This document shows positions 45,342-58,470 of a stretch of DNA of 64,000 nucleotides, piece after piece. The stretch spans positions 1 to 64,000 of the forward strand of contig NZ_ANHY01000010.1 in the NCBI RefSeq assembly GCF_000315795.1. The letters are read 5' to 3'. The notes below the pieces were generated by a model. It was not told where the DNA came from. It searched no databases and saw only the letters and a list, made by a program, of their open reading frames with translations. Numbering within the stretch: position 1 is the first letter of the stretch; every line of letters begins with the position of its first letter. Both the position numbers and the translations under genes were made by a program. This stretch comes from Caenispirillum salinarum AK4. Lineage in GTDB: Bacteria > Pseudomonadota > Alphaproteobacteria > Rhodospirillales > Rhodospirillaceae.

Positions 45342-47231
45342 ATGCCGATCAATTTCCATGCGCCCGATGGGCCCGGAGCGCAGCTGAAGCCCCGCATCAC
45401 CGTGGTGGGTGTCGGCGGCGCCGGCGGAAACGCCGTCAACAACATGATCACCAGCGGTCTGGAAGGTGTCGACTTCGTCGTCGCCAACACCGACGCGCAG
45501 GCGCTGGCCCACGCCCGCACCGACCGCCGCATCCAGCTCGGCCAGGACGTGACGCAGGGCCTGGGCGCCGGCGCCCGCCCCGACGTCGGCATGGCCGCGG
45601 CGGAAGAGACCTACGAGACCATCGCCAAGGAGATGGAAGGCTCGAACATGGTGTTCATCACCGCCGGCATGGGCGGTGGCACGGGCACCGGCGCGGCGCC
45701 GGTCATCAGCCGCATCGCGCGCGACATGGGCATCCTGACCGTCGGCGTCGTGACCAAGCCCTTCCAGTTCGAGGGCGTGCACCGCATGCGCCTGGCCGAA
45801 CAGGGCATCGAGGAGCTGGCGCAGTACGTCGACACGCTCATCATCATCCCCAACCAGAACCTGTTCCGCGTCGCCAACGAGCGCACGACCTTCGCAGACG
45901 CCTTCAAGATGGCCGACGATGTGCTGAACTCGGGCGTGCGCTCGGTCACCGACCTGATGGTGATGCCGGGCCTCATCAACCTTGACTTCGCCGACGTCCG
46001 CACCGTCATGTCCGGCATGGGCCGCGCCATGATGGGCACCGGCGAGGCCGACGGCGAAAGCCGCGCCATCCAGGCCGCCGAGGCCGCCATCGCCAACCCG
46101 CTGCTGGAAGACACCTGCATGAAGGGCGCCGGCGGCGTGCTGATCAACATCACCGGCGGCCCCGACATCACCCTGTTCGAGGTCGACGAGGCCGCGAACC
46201 GCATCAAGGACGAAGTGGAAAGCCCCGACGCGCACATCATCTTCGGCTCCTGCTTCGACGAGGGCATGGAAGGCAAGATGCGCGTCTCGGTCGTCGCCAC
46301 CGGCATCGCCGCCGAGGCCGTCATGGCCCATCCGCGCAGCACCGGCATGAGCGCCGGCGGCATGGGTGCGCCCCGCCCGGCCCCGCTGAGCGTCAGCAGC
46401 CCCTCCGCCGCCGAGAAGCCGGCCCAGCCGCAGCGCCAGCAGCCGGCCGCCACCGAGGAAGACGCCGAGCCCATGACGGCCCGCCTGCAGCGCGCCGCCG
46501 AGGCGCTGGACGTCGGCCGCGAGCGCGAGGCCGCCCCGGCCGGGCAGCACCAGCCGCAGCCGGTGGAGGCCCGCGCCGAACACCAGCACCAGCAGGAGCA
46601 CCGCGCCACCGGCACCGACGGCGCGCCCGCGCCGACCGGCTTCAGCCAGCCGCGCTTCCCGCAGCCGCGCGAGAGCTTCATCCCGCGTCCGCCGGTCAGC
46701 CCGAACGGCGGCCACGACACCGGCCGTCCGTCCGAGCCGGCACCGGAAAGCCGCGGCTATCAGGCCCAGCCGCAGCCGCACTCGCGCGAGGCCGCCCCGG
46801 CGCCGCAGCAGCGTCCGCAGCCCCAGCAGCCGGCCGCCCCGCGCGCCGTTTCGCCGGCGCCGCGTCCGCAGCCGCTGGCGAGCCCGCAGCGTCCCGCCAC
46901 CGGCGGCGGGTCCGGCCAGTCCGAGGAGCCCCGCGGCCTGGCCGGCGGCCTGCTCGCCCGCATGACCGGCCTGGCCCGGCGCCATGCCGCGCCGCAGGCC
47001 CAGGAGCCCGAGGTCCGCACCAGCGCGCCCCAGGCCCGCCGGACCGAGCCGCAGCGCGAGGAGCCGGCGGCCCGCGACCAGCAGCACCAGCCGGCGCAGC
47101 AGCCCGAGGGCAACCGCGCCCGTGACGACCAGTACCGCCTGGCCGTCGACCCCGATGACCGGGTCCAGACCTCGTCCCAGGAAGACGACGAGCTGGAAAT
47201 CCCGGCCTTCCTGCGCCGTCAGGCCAACTGA
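45342..47231 (+). CDS. ftsZ: Cell division GTPase FtsZ
   Basis: A 629-residue tubulin homologue forming the Z-ring. The GTPase domain has [16 protein letters not shown], the tubulin signature [10 protein letters not shown], the T7 loop [20 protein letters not shown], and the second domain ending near [11 protein letters not shown] roughly 280-residue linker rich in Pro, Gln, Ala, Arg and Glu follows, then the C-terminal peptide [10 protein letters not shown] that binds FtsA. Such long linkers are usual in alphaproteobacteria. The ATG at 45342 has CACGGAGG upstream and begins at the normal family start, but the frame is open 197 codons further upstream. A strong terminator follows. Confidence 0.96.
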   Translation: MPINFHAPDGPGAQLKPRITVVGVGGAGGNAVNNMITSGLEGVDFVVANTDAQALAHARTDRRIQLGQDVTQGLGAGARPDVGMAAAEETYETIAKEMEGSNMVFITAGMGGGTGTGAAPVISRIARDMGILTVGVVTKPFQFEGVHRMRLAEQGIEELAQYVDTLIIIPNQNLFRVANERTTFADAFKMADDVLNSGVRSVTDLMVMPGLINLDFADVRTVMSGMGRAMMGTGEADGESRAIQAAEAAIANPLLEDTCMKGAGGVLINITGGPDITLFEVDEAANRIKDEVESPDAHIIFGSCFDEGMEGKMRVSVVATGIAAEAVMAHPRSTGMSAGGMGAPRPAPLSVSSPSAAEKPAQPQRQQPAATEEDAEPMTARLQRAAEALDVGREREAAPAGQHQPQPVEARAEHQHQQEHRATGTDGAPAPTGFSQPRFPQPRESFIPRPPVSPNGGHDTGRPSEPAPESRGYQAQPQPHSREAAPAPQQRPQPQQPAAPRAVSPAPRPQPLASPQRPATGGGSGQSEEPRGLAGGLLARMTGLARRHAAPQAQEPEVRTSAPQARRTEPQREEPAARDQQHQPAQQPEGNRARDDQYRLAVDPDDRVQTSSQEDDELEIPAFLRRQAN

Positions 47232-47282
47232 TCTGACGCAGCGCACCGGCAGCCTCTGCCGGACGTCTGAACAAAAACTCAT

Positions 47283-47314
47283 ACCGGTCCGTCTTCTGGC
47301 GGACCGGTTTTTTT
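47283..47314 (+). terminator. Intrinsic terminator after ftsZ
   Basis: ACCGGTCCG (47283-47291) pairs with CGGACCGGT (47300-47308), followed by seven T. It ends the dcw transcript. The 419-nt gap 47232-47650 otherwise holds the lpxC promoter. Confidence 0.9.
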
Positions 47315-47509
47315 CTTGCACGGCCTCCACGAAGACTAGAGGCGCGCATCTTTCTTTTCTACCGTTGCGCGGCCGGGAGCCCTTCCCGGCGCGGGTCGCC
47401 CAGCCGCCTTCCGCCCTTCGATCATGGAGCCGAATTCCCCCTGCGGGCGTCCCCGCGGCGCCGGCTGATGCGCCTGAAACGCCGGTAACATTCTGCAACA
47501 AACATTGAT

Positions 47510-47538
47510 TTGAGACCTGGGCAGGCGCGGGGTACAAA
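47510..47538 (+). promoter_or_regulatory. lpxC promoter
   Basis: TTGAGA (47510-47515), 17-nt spacer, TACAAA (47533-47538), leaving a leader of about 105 nt before the lpxC ATG. No other strong signal is seen between the ftsZ terminator and lpxC. Confidence 0.6.
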
Positions 47539-47650
47539 CGCACCATCGCGAGAGAGCGAGCAGAAGCCCCCAGGGGCGTCGGCAGTCCCCGATAAAGAGT
47601 GGACGCCACGATCCGACAAAAAGGGGGCGATCGCGGAAGAGGAAGTAGAA

Positions 47651-48628
47651 ATGTTCGTCGAAAAATCCCAGGCCGAGTTCAAGGCTGGCGCCACCGCCGC
47701 CTACGTGCCCCAGCGCACCCTCAAGACGTCCATTTCCTGCACCGGCGTCGCCCTGCACACGGGCGCCAAGGTGACCATGACCCTGCGCCCGGCCGAGCCC
47801 GACACGGGCATCGTGTTCCGCCGCACCGACATCGCCGGCCGCGGCGCCGAGATCCCGGCGCGGTGGGATCATGTCGCCGATAGCCGCCTGTGCACCGTCA
47901 TCGCCAATGCCGACGGCGTCACCGTCGCCACCATCGAACACCTGATGGCCGCCCTGGCCGGCATGGGGATCGACAACGTGGTGGTGGAGCTGAACGGCCC
48001 GGAAGTTCCCGTCATGGACGGCTCCTCCGCGCCGTTTGTCTTCCTGATCGAATGCGCCGGGGTGCTGGCCCAGGCCGCGCCGCGCAAGGCGATCCGGGTT
48101 CTCAAGCCGGTCAGCCGCAGCAACGGGCAGACGGTGGCTTCCTTCACGCCGGCCCACGATGGGCTGACGCTGGACTTCGAGATCGATTTCGCGGCCAAGG
48201 CCATCGGCCGCCAGCGCGAGGCCTTCCTGCTGACGCCGGCCACCTTCAAGGCTGAAATCGCGCGCGCCCGCACCTTCGGCATGCTGGAAGACATTCCCAG
48301 AATGCGCGAAGCGGGCCTCGGCCTCGGCGGGTCGCTGGACAATGCGGTGGTTGTGAACGGCGACCAGATCCTCAACGAGGACGGCCTGCGCTTCGACACG
48401 GAATTCGTGCGCCACAAGATCCTGGATGCCGTTGGCGACCTGGCGCTGGCCGGGCATCCCATCGTCGGCCACTATCACGGCGTGCGCTCCAGCCATGCGC
48501 ACAACAACGTCCTGCTGCGCGCCCTGCTGAACGATCCCGCGGCCTGGACGCTGGAGCCCCTGCGCCCCGGCGTGCACGCCCCGGCCGGCAGCGCCGCCGC
48601 CGAGGCCGAACAGCGCCTGAGCGCCTGA
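47651..48628 (+). CDS. lpxC: UDP-3-O-acyl-N-acetylglucosamine deacetylase LpxC
   Basis: A 325-residue zinc amidase catalysing the committed step of lipid A synthesis. The start [19 protein letters not shown] is typical. Zinc ligands are the first His in TIEHLMAAL, the His in HKILDAVGD with its Asp, and the catalytic His lies in [19 protein letters not shown] is conserved. The ATG has GAAGAGGAAG upstream. It has its own promoter and a terminator at both ends, so it is expressed separately from ftsZ. Confidence 0.97.
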   Translation: MFVEKSQAEFKAGATAAYVPQRTLKTSISCTGVALHTGAKVTMTLRPAEPDTGIVFRRTDIAGRGAEIPARWDHVADSRLCTVIANADGVTVATIEHLMAALAGMGIDNVVVELNGPEVPVMDGSSAPFVFLIECAGVLAQAAPRKAIRVLKPVSRSNGQTVASFTPAHDGLTLDFEIDFAAKAIGRQREAFLLTPATFKAEIARARTFGMLEDIPRMREAGLGLGGSLDNAVVVNGDQILNEDGLRFDTEFVRHKILDAVGDLALAGHPIVGHYHGVRSSHAHNNVLLRALLNDPAAWTLEPLRPGVHAPAGSAAAEAEQRLSA

Positions 48629-48667
48629 GGCGCGCACCCCGGCAAAGCGCATCTTTTCCTCTTCCCC

Positions 48668-48702
48668 AACGTCGCCGCGCCCCGTCGCGGCGACGTTTTT
48701 CT
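48668..48702 (+). terminator. Intrinsic terminator after lpxC
   Basis: AACGTCGCCGCG (48668-48679) pairs perfectly over 12 bp with CGCGGCGACGTT (48686-48697), followed by TTTTT. Confidence 0.92.
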
Positions 48703-48731
48703 TTGCGGAAGAACCGGCCGGACACTAACTG

Positions 48732-48761
48732 CTGACACTGCCGCCGCCGGTGCTGTATAGT
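48732..48761 (+). promoter_or_regulatory. bamD promoter
   Basis: CTGACA (48732-48737), 18-nt spacer, TATAGT (48756-48761), about 40 nt before the bamD ATG and just after the lpxC terminator. Confidence 0.6.
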
Positions 48762-48802
48762 GCGCCAGCCGTCGAACAGCCTGCGAACATTCACGAGCCG
48801 AG

Positions 48803-49636
48803 ATGACCGCGTTCCTCCCCTCCGCCTCCGCCGTCCTGCGCCGCACCGCCCTGGCCGCGGCGCTTGCCGCCGCGCTGGCCGCCTGCTCCTCCAACGATGA
48901 ACCGGAGCCCTATGTGGAGCGGCCGGTGGAGGAGTTGTACAACGAGGCCATGGACAGCCTGGACTCGGGCAACTTCAAGCAGGCCGCCCAGGCCTTCGAC
49001 GAGGTGGAGCGCCAGCATCCCTATTCCTCGTGGGCGACGCGCGCGCAGTTGATGTCGGCCTATTCCTATTACGAGGACGAGGCCTACGACGACGCCATCA
49101 TCGCGCTCGACCGCTTCATCCAGCTGCACCCCGGCAACGAGGACGTGCCCTACGCCTACTATCTGAAGGCGCTGAGCTATTACGAGCAGATCAGCTCCGT
49201 CGGGCGCGACCAGAAGATGACCCAGTTGGCCGCCAGCGCGCTGCAGGACGTCATCAACCGCTTCCCCGACACCCGTTATGCCCGCGACGCCAAGCTGAAG
49301 CTTGACCTGACCGTGGACCACATGGCGGGCAAGGAAATGCACGTCGGCCGCTACTATCTGCGGCAGAAGCAGTACCTTGCGGCCGTGAACCGGTTCCGCG
49401 AGGTGGTCGAGAACTACCAGACCACCACCCACGTCCCCGAAGCCCTCTACCGTCTGGTGGAGGCCTACACCCTGCTCGGCATGGACGGAGAAGCGCAGAA
49501 GGCGGCCGCGGTGCTCGGCCACAACTACCCCGGCAGCGAGTGGTACCAGGACGCCTACGCCGTGGCCCAGGGCGGCGAGCCCGTGACCGACACGGCGCAG
49601 GACGGCTGGATGCCCGAACTTCCGAAGATCTGGTAA
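48803..49636 (+). CDS. bamD: Outer-membrane assembly lipoprotein BamD (ComL)
   Basis: A 277-residue TPR lipoprotein of the BAM complex that inserts beta-barrels into the outer membrane. The signal peptide ends in ALAAC (lipidated Cys27). TPR units follow: LYNEAMDSLDSGNFKQAAQAF, AYDDAIIALDRFIQLHPGN, YLKALSYYEQISSVGRDQ and RYYLRQKQYLAAVNRFREV. Length fits. It is the first gene of a bamD-recN-ligA unit. Confidence 0.96.
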   Translation: MTAFLPSASAVLRRTALAAALAAALAACSSNDEPEPYVERPVEELYNEAMDSLDSGNFKQAAQAFDEVERQHPYSSWATRAQLMSAYSYYEDEAYDDAIIALDRFIQLHPGNEDVPYAYYLKALSYYEQISSVGRDQKMTQLAASALQDVINRFPDTRYARDAKLKLDLTVDHMAGKEMHVGRYYLRQKQYLAAVNRFREVVENYQTTTHVPEALYRLVEAYTLLGMDGEAQKAAAVLGHNYPGSEWYQDAYAVAQGGEPVTDTAQDGWMPELPKIW

Positions 49637-49655
49637 CGGGAACGGCGGCGCCTCC

Positions 49656-53446
<3,791 letters not shown>

Positions 53447-53468
53447 TCCCGCCGGCCGAGGACCCGCC

Positions 53469-53869
53469 ATGGAAGACCTGCCGTACCGCGAGGAGTTCGT
53501 CAGGGCCGTCGAAATCCTGGCGCAGGCGAACCGTGAACTCGGTCCCGACAGCGGGAAGATGCCCATCATCGTGGGTGGCGCGGCGGTCGAGTTCTACACC
53601 TCCGGCGCTTTCGACACGGGCGATATCGATCTTGTCGCCGCGTGGCCTTCATCTGCCCCGAGGACCTGATCGCCGACCGCCTGGGCCAATATGCCTGCCA
53701 TCCCGCCAGCATGATGTCACGGCTGGACCAGGCCATTGCCGTCTGGGAAAACCTGTCCGATACTGTGGATCTCGATTATCTGGACAAGCAGATATGCCGC
53801 CAAGCGCCGGGTTTGTCTCTCGAATGGCTTGAGCAGGAAGCCTTGAAGGCTCGAAGACACACGCCATGA
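53469..53869 (+). pseudogene. Broken DUF6036-type nucleotidyltransferase
   Basis: Two open pieces carry the two ends of one protein family. The first (53469-53669) has the nucleotidyltransferase-like start MPIIVGGAAVEFYTSGAFDT with GDIDLVA, then shifts into nonsense (WPSSAPRT). The second, in another frame (from 53642), resumes with FICPEDLIADRLGQYACHPA and the C-terminal helix. About 70 central residues are missing, so an internal deletion that also shifted the frame is the simplest reading. Intact relatives are about 180-200 residues and act as putative toxins or nucleotidyltransferases. Confidence 0.68.
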
Positions 53870-54048
53870 CCACCGTCGACTTCTTTACCTTCGGCCGCGA
53901 AATGCGGGCGCGGTTCGAGCGCCAGGGCCTGACGGACGAGGATGTGAAGCGGATGCGCACGCCCGATGAAGCGCGCACCGAAAGCAAACGAGTGCTTCTG
54001 GCCTCTATTCGCGCCAACGCGGAAGCACGCGGCCTGAAGCAGTGGTGA
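53866..54048 (+). CDS. Small conserved-looking protein next to the broken nucleotidyltransferase
   Basis: A 60-residue charged protein (VDFFTFGREMRARFERQGLT; TPDEARTESKRVLLASIRAN) that starts within the stop of the broken DUF6036 gene (ATGA). The coupling implies that the two once worked together, perhaps as a two-gene toxin-antitoxin-like module. No family was recognised. It may now be an orphan relic. Confidence 0.5.
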   Translation: MTTVDFFTFGREMRARFERQGLTDEDVKRMRTPDEARTESKRVLLASIRANAEARGLKQW

Positions 54049-54066
54049 GCGGCTGACCGCCCTCCC

Positions 54067-54552
54067 CTATTCCGCCTCAAGCAGCGGCGGGGCCTCGCCT
54101 TTGGGGTCCTGGATGCTTTGCAGGTAGGCGACCAGTTCCACCAGCCGGCCCAGCACGATCTGGCGGCGGGCCTCGTCGGGCATGGGCAGGTCCTCGTAGG
54201 TGCCCTCGATCATGTAGCGCTGGCCCCACACCGGCATAAGGCGCTCGCCGTGGGCTTCCAGGCTGGCGCGGCCGTCGATCATGCGGAAGACCTCGATCAC
54301 CGGAAAGCGGCCCTCGTTGGCCTCGGCCAGCTTGGTCAGGTCGGGGAAGCGCTGGCCCACATAGTTCGCCACCGGCCCGTCGCCCGCCGCGGACTCGCCG
54401 TGGCAGGGGGCGCAACTGTTCATGTATTCCAGCCGGCCCGCATCAAGCGCCGAGCCAGGTCCTGCGTCCTGCGCGGCGGCGGGCGGTGCCAGGGCCAGCA
54501 CAATCAGGCCGGCGGCGGCGGTCGTGCGGCGGATGGCGGGTCGCGGGATCAT
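54067..54552 (-). CDS. Periplasmic c-type cytochrome, one haem
   Basis: A 161-residue exported cytochrome c. The signal peptide is AAAGLIVLALAPPAAAQ. The haem site is CAPCH in YMNSCAPCHGESAAGDGPVA, and the likely distal Met ligand is in ERLMPVWGQRYM. The C-terminal helix LGRLVELVAYLQSIQ is typical of class I cytochromes. The ATG at 54552 has AGGGGAGGG upstream. It is divergent from the glutamine synthetase-like gene, with repeat copy B between them. The electron partner is unknown. Confidence 0.88.
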   Translation of the reverse strand: MIPRPAIRRTTAAAGLIVLALAPPAAAQDAGPGSALDAGRLEYMNSCAPCHGESAAGDGPVANYVGQRFPDLTKLAEANEGRFPVIEVFRMIDGRASLEAHGERLMPVWGQRYMIEGTYEDLPMPDEARRQIVLGRLVELVAYLQSIQDPKGEAPPLLEAE

Positions 54553-54586
54553 GGTGGTGCCCTCCCCTGATCGGTCCTTTTCATAC

Positions 54587-54719
54587 GCCTCGATGATTGA
54601 AATCATCGAGGCTGCGTTCACGCGCCACGCAGGCTCACGCGCCATAAGGCGCGGCGGCCAGTCGGCCTTGCCGGACGACAAGTGTATGTTTTCGAGTGTC
54701 GTACGGTATCATGCTCCCG
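54587..54719 (+). repeat. Copy B of the ~133-bp interspersed hairpin repeat
   Basis: It begins with the perfect 12-bp inverted repeat GCCTCGATGATT-GA-AATCATCGAGGC (54587-54612), then GCGCC-ATAA-GGCGC, and ends near 54719. It is homologous to 5068-5201 in inverted orientation. It lies between a divergent cytochrome and glutamine synthetase-like gene; the rest of the 54553-54873 gap shows nothing else I can name. Confidence 0.85.
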
Positions 54720-54873
54720 CGAAGCACCGCCGCCCATCAATAACGCGCATGGCGAAGGCGTGTCCTCCGTCCGGCGGGCGCGGCCTTGCCTTTCGGTGGC
54801 AGGTGGGGCAGGCTGTTCAATATTTTCACCGCGCGCTCATGATCTTGAGCGCCCAGCCGCCGCAAGGTGCCCC

Positions 54874-56244
54874 ATGAGCCGTTTCGCCGACGCCCAGGAA
54901 GCCCGCGACTTCCTTGCCGCCAACCCGGACATTCGCCGCGTCCACCTGCTGTTCACCGACATGACGGGCGTCTTCCGCGGCAAGGCGATCCAGGCGCACG
55001 AGTTGGAGGCGGCCTACCGCACGGGCCGTCCGCTGCCCACCTCCACGCTCGCCATGACGGTGCGCGGGGTCGACGTGGAAGACGCCGGCCTGCTGTGGGA
55101 GATCGGCGACCGCGACTGCACGCTGCGCCCCGTGGCGGGCACGCTGGTGCGCTGCCCGTGGATGGCGACGCCGACGGCGCAGGTTCTCATGGCGGTGGAC
55201 CCCGACAGCCTGCCGGCCTACCACGCCGACCCGCGCGGCCTGCTCGCCCGGGTGGTAGACGGCATGGCGGCGGACGGGCTGCACCCGGTCATGGCGGTGG
55301 AGCTGGAGTTCTACCTGTTCGACGCCGACCGCGCCCCCGGCGCCCCGCTGGAACCCGCGCGCGGCCAGTTGTCCGGCGTTCGCCCGACCCATTCGGAAAT
55401 CTGCCACACCACGGCCATCGAGGACATGGCCCCCTTCCTGGACGAGGTCTACGACGCCGCCGAGGCGCAGGGTATCGCCGCCGAAACCGCCATCAGCGAG
55501 TTCGCCGCCGGCCAGTACGAGGTCACCCTGCACCACCGCACCGACCCCATGCGGGCGGTGGACGAAGGCGTCATGCTCAAGCGCCTGGTGAAGGCGGTCG
55601 CCCAGCGTCACGGCATGGTGGCGACCTTCATGGCCAAGCCCCTGACCCATGAAGCCGGCAGCGGCATGCACCTGCACGTCAGCCTGTGCGACGCAGCGGG
55701 CCGCAACGTCTTTGCGGGAGCGGAGCCGGAAGGCAATCCGCCCCTGCGCCACGCGGTCGCGGGCCTTCTGGACACCATGGCCGACGCCACGCTGGTCTTC
55801 GCGCCGGGTGCCAACAGCTACCGCCGGTTCCAGCCGGGCTCCTACGCGCCGGTGACGCGCACCTGGGGCCTCGACAACCGGACCGTGGCGGTGCGGGTGA
55901 CGGCCGGAGACCCGGAAACCCGCCACATCGAGCACCGCGTCGCGGGCGCCGACGCCAACCCCTACCTTGCCGCCGCCGCCGTGCTGGCGGGGCTGCGCCA
56001 CGGTCTGAAGGAAGGCCTCGCCCCGCCGCCGGCGGTGGATGGCAACGGCTACGACCAGCCGGGTGCGCCGCTGCCGACCTCGTGGGCCGACGCCGTGGCG
56101 CTGTTCGAGCAGTCGGCGGTTCTGCGGCGCGCCTTCGGGGACGATTTCGTGCGCATGTTCGCCTGCGTGAAGGCGCAGGAGTGCAACACCTTCAACACCG
56201 AGGTCTCCGACCGCGACCTGACCTGGTACTTGCGCGATGCCTGA
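54874..56244 (+). CDS. Glutamine synthetase-family ligase (gamma-glutamylpolyamine synthetase-like)
   Basis: A 456-residue GS-fold protein that is too divergent for GlnA and resembles PuuA-type gamma-glutamylation enzymes. N-terminal part VHLLFTDMTGVFRGKAIQ; metal and glutamate site MAVELEFYLFD, AETAISEFAAGQYEVTLHH, and GSGMHLHVSL; ATP/ammonia-site region FAPGANSYRRFQPGSYAP and the Arg/Glu block ETRHIEHRVAGADANPYLA. The adenylylation Tyr motif of GlnA is not seen. It ligates glutamate to an amine. No other puu genes are adjacent. Confidence 0.87.
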   Translation: MSRFADAQEARDFLAANPDIRRVHLLFTDMTGVFRGKAIQAHELEAAYRTGRPLPTSTLAMTVRGVDVEDAGLLWEIGDRDCTLRPVAGTLVRCPWMATPTAQVLMAVDPDSLPAYHADPRGLLARVVDGMAADGLHPVMAVELEFYLFDADRAPGAPLEPARGQLSGVRPTHSEICHTTAIEDMAPFLDEVYDAAEAQGIAAETAISEFAAGQYEVTLHHRTDPMRAVDEGVMLKRLVKAVAQRHGMVATFMAKPLTHEAGSGMHLHVSLCDAAGRNVFAGAEPEGNPPLRHAVAGLLDTMADATLVFAPGANSYRRFQPGSYAPVTRTWGLDNRTVAVRVTAGDPETRHIEHRVAGADANPYLAAAAVLAGLRHGLKEGLAPPPAVDGNGYDQPGAPLPTSWADAVALFEQSAVLRRAFGDDFVRMFACVKAQECNTFNTEVSDRDLTWYLRDA

Positions 56245-56310
56245 GGGGGGAGACGCTGGCGCGCGGAACCTGTCACGTCGGCGGAAGGCGTTGACCCTAC
56301 GCACAAACGG

Positions 56311-56340
56311 GCGCATCTTATGCGCATGGTTCATGCGCAT
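56311..56340. promoter_or_regulatory. ccdAB operator candidate
   Basis: Two identical palindromes ATGCGCAT (56320-56327 and 56333-56340), 13 bp apart, preceded by GCGCATCT, lie 15 nt before ccdA. A TTGACC at 56291 could be the -35 element. CcdA-CcdB complexes repress by binding such repeated sites. Confidence 0.5.
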
Positions 56341-56354
56341 GAAAGGTCTGCGCC

Positions 56355-56594
56355 ATGCCCTATGACGGCAACGCGCCCAAGAAGGCGGTCAACCTGAGCA
56401 TCAACGCCGACCTGCTTCGCGAGGCGCGGGCCCTGGGGCTGAACCTGTCCCGCACCCTGGAAGAGACGCTGGAGCAGGCCGTGAAGGCGGAACGGCTGCG
56501 TAAGCGGCAGGAAGAGCTGCGCCCTATTTATGAAAGCCAGAACGCCCACTTCGCACGGGTTGGGTATATCTCGGACGAGTGGAACAACCTCTAG
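56355..56594 (+). CDS. ccdA: CcdA-type antitoxin
   Basis: A 79-residue protein with an N-terminal ribbon-helix-helix (KKAVNLSINADLLREARALG, then LNLSRTLEETLEQ) and a C-terminal toxin-binding tail ending in YISDEWNNL, the usual CcdA finish. The toxin gene follows after 4 nt. It neutralises CcdB and, with it, represses the operon. Confidence 0.9.
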   Translation: MPYDGNAPKKAVNLSINADLLREARALGLNLSRTLEETLEQAVKAERLRKRQEELRPIYESQNAHFARVGYISDEWNNL

Positions 56595-56598
56595 CAAG

Positions 56599-56916
56599 AT
56601 GCGGCAGTTCGACGTCTTCAGAAATCCCGGCCGGAGTGCGCGCGATATTCCCTATCTTGTCGTGGTGCAATCAAGTGCTCACAGACATTGGGCGCAACGT
56701 GTCGTAGTTCCGCTCGTGTTGACGAGCCCCGCCCTCATCCTTGAAAAGCGTGTCCAGCCCGTCTTGAGGGTGGAGGGGAAAGACGTGTTTCTGAACGCTT
56801 TGGACATCACGAACATCCCGAGCGGCGCCCTCCGGGACCACGTGACCAACCTCTCCGACCAGGCCGAGGCCATCATCGCGGCCATCGACGAGGTCATCAC
56901 GCGCGCCTACGACTGA
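56599..56916 (+). CDS. ccdB: CcdB-type toxin
   Basis: A 105-residue CcdB/PemK-fold protein: MRQFDVFRNPGRSARDIPYL at the start, then VPLVLTSPALILEKRVQPVL and LDITNIPSGALRDHVTNLSD. F-plasmid CcdB needs a C-terminal Trp-Gly-Ile to poison gyrase; here the end reads IDEVITRAYD, without these residues. Gyrase poisoning may therefore be weak, altered or lost. It is co-transcribed with ccdA. Confidence 0.88.
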   Translation: MRQFDVFRNPGRSARDIPYLVVVQSSAHRHWAQRVVVPLVLTSPALILEKRVQPVLRVEGKDVFLNALDITNIPSGALRDHVTNLSDQAEAIIAAIDEVITRAYD

Positions 56917-57004
56917 TCGGGGCACCTTCGGCGTCCAGGCGGCGTTTCCTCCGAACCCCGACCATTCGGCCGGGGCGCCAAGAGGAAGCGAACGGAGGCC
57001 GATC

Positions 57005-57244
57005 ATGGCGAAGCATCAGATCGAACCCTGCCCCGCCTGCGGCGGCGAGATGCGGCCCGTCGGCGAGAGCCAGGACATCCAGGGCTCCCCGGCGACGGTG
57101 GAGAGCCCCTCGGACACCGCCGTCACCACCCAGACCTGGAAATGCACCGACTGCGGGGCGACCGTCGAGCACACGGTGGACGCCGAAACGGTCGACGACA
57201 CCGGCATCACCGACAGCGAGTTGCGGGACCGCGGGATGCCCTGA
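57005..57244 (+). CDS. Small zinc-ribbon protein
   Basis: A 79-residue protein with two CxxC knuckles, CPACGGEMRP near the start and KCTDCGATVEH in the middle, separated by about 36 residues, so one zinc ribbon. The C-terminal part is acidic (DAETVDDTGITDSEL). GGAGG-type sequence precedes the ATG. Function is unknown; similar small ribbons occur as accessory subunits or nucleic-acid binders. Confidence 0.7.
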   Translation: MAKHQIEPCPACGGEMRPVGESQDIQGSPATVESPSDTAVTTQTWKCTDCGATVEHTVDAETVDDTGITDSELRDRGMP

Positions 57245-57260
57245 GCCGCGGCGCCCGCCC

Positions 57261-58418
57261 CTACTCCGCCGCCCACCGCCGCGCCCGGTCCGGTGCGTCC
57301 AGCACCGCGCGGGCGACGGAGCGCACCTCCTCGCGCACGGCGCCGGTCTTGGGCGCATCGGCGAGCGTCGTGAACCAGTGCTCCGGCGGGTTGCGGCCGC
57401 GCCGGTGCGCCCACCACAGTTCGCGCAGCAGGCTCTCGGCCGGCGCCGGCAGGACCTCGGGAATCGGACGGCCGTTGAGGGTCGCCCAAACGCCCGACCA
57501 GCAGCGCGCCACAGCCCAGGGATTATAGCCGCCACCGCCCAGGACGATGACCCGCGGCGCCAGCCCCTTGAGCACCGACACCGCCTGCCAGTATCCCCGG
57601 TTCGACAGCGACAGCCGCGCCTGCGGGTCGTCCTCCAGCCCGTCGCAACCGCATTGGATCATGATGGCCGCCGGCATCAGGCGCTCGGCCAGCGGCACCA
57701 CAGCGTGCTCGATCAGGTAATCCAGTTCGCTGTCGTTGAAGCCGCGCGGCACCGGCAGGTTGCGCGCCGCCCCGCCGGCACGGTCCTCCACCGGGCCCGT
57801 GCGCGGCCAGCGGTTGGCTTCGTGGATGGAGATGGTGAATACCCGGTCGTCGTCGTGAAAGGCATCCTGCACGCCGTCGCCGTGGTGGGCGTCCAGGTCG
57901 ACGTACAGCACCGGCGCCACACCCAGGTCCAGAAGCCGCAGCAGGCCCAGGACCGGATCGTTGAAGTAGCAGAACCCGCTCGCCCGGTCGGGCCGCCCGT
58001 GGTGGGTGCCGCCCGGCGGATGGTGAACGATACCCCCATCCTTCACCAGATCGGCGGCCAGGATCGAGCCGCCGCAGGCCGTGGCGGGACGGCGGAACAC
58101 TTCCGTGTAGATGGGATTGTTGTTGATGCCGATATTGTGCCGCGCCTTCACGTCGGCCGGAGCGTCCTGATCCTCCTCCGCCCGCTTCAGGGCGGCAACG
58201 TAGGCGGGATCGTGAAACCGCGCCAGTTGCTCCGGCGTCGCCATCGGACTGTCCACGTACTGCGCGTCGGGCAGCCAGTCCAGCGCCCGGCACAGGTCGA
58301 CCACCGTCGAGACGCGCGGGATGGACAGCGGGTGCGTGGTCCCGTAGCGGGACTTGCGGTAGATCTCGTTGGCGATGAGCAGCGGCGGGCGCGGCATGGC
58401 GTCGGTATGGGTCATCAT
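57261..58418 (-). CDS. Histone deacetylase-family (AcuC-type) deacetylase
   Basis: A 385-residue zinc deacetylase of the arginase-deacetylase fold. The active site includes HHPPGGTHHGRPDRASGFCY (His-His and Gly pocket, with FCYFNDP), the zinc ligands in YVDLDAHHGDGVQDAF, and the late Asp in QCGCDGLEDDP. The Tyr-containing loop is LGGGGYNP. Bacterial members act on acetyl-CoA synthetase lysines, acetylpolyamines or other acetyl-amides. It stands alone, convergent with the zinc-ribbon gene. Confidence 0.92.
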   Translation of the reverse strand: MMTHTDAMPRPPLLIANEIYRKSRYGTTHPLSIPRVSTVVDLCRALDWLPDAQYVDSPMATPEQLARFHDPAYVAALKRAEEDQDAPADVKARHNIGINNNPIYTEVFRRPATACGGSILAADLVKDGGIVHHPPGGTHHGRPDRASGFCYFNDPVLGLLRLLDLGVAPVLYVDLDAHHGDGVQDAFHDDDRVFTISIHEANRWPRTGPVEDRAGGAARNLPVPRGFNDSELDYLIEHAVVPLAERLMPAAIMIQCGCDGLEDDPQARLSLSNRGYWQAVSVLKGLAPRVIVLGGGGYNPWAVARCWSGVWATLNGRPIPEVLPAPAESLLRELWWAHRRGRNPPEHWFTTLADAPKTGAVREEVRSVARAVLDAPDRARRWAAE

Positions 58419-58470
58419 GCCGCGAAGATGGGCTTCGCCGGCCGCCGGCGCAACGGCCGCGGGATGACGG

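Noticed and set aside
44577-47609. 1010-residue minus-strand open frame opposite ftsA/ftsZ
   Set aside because: High-GC genes have few stops on the opposite strand; this frame has no family signature and lies wholly antisense to the clear ftsZ gene.
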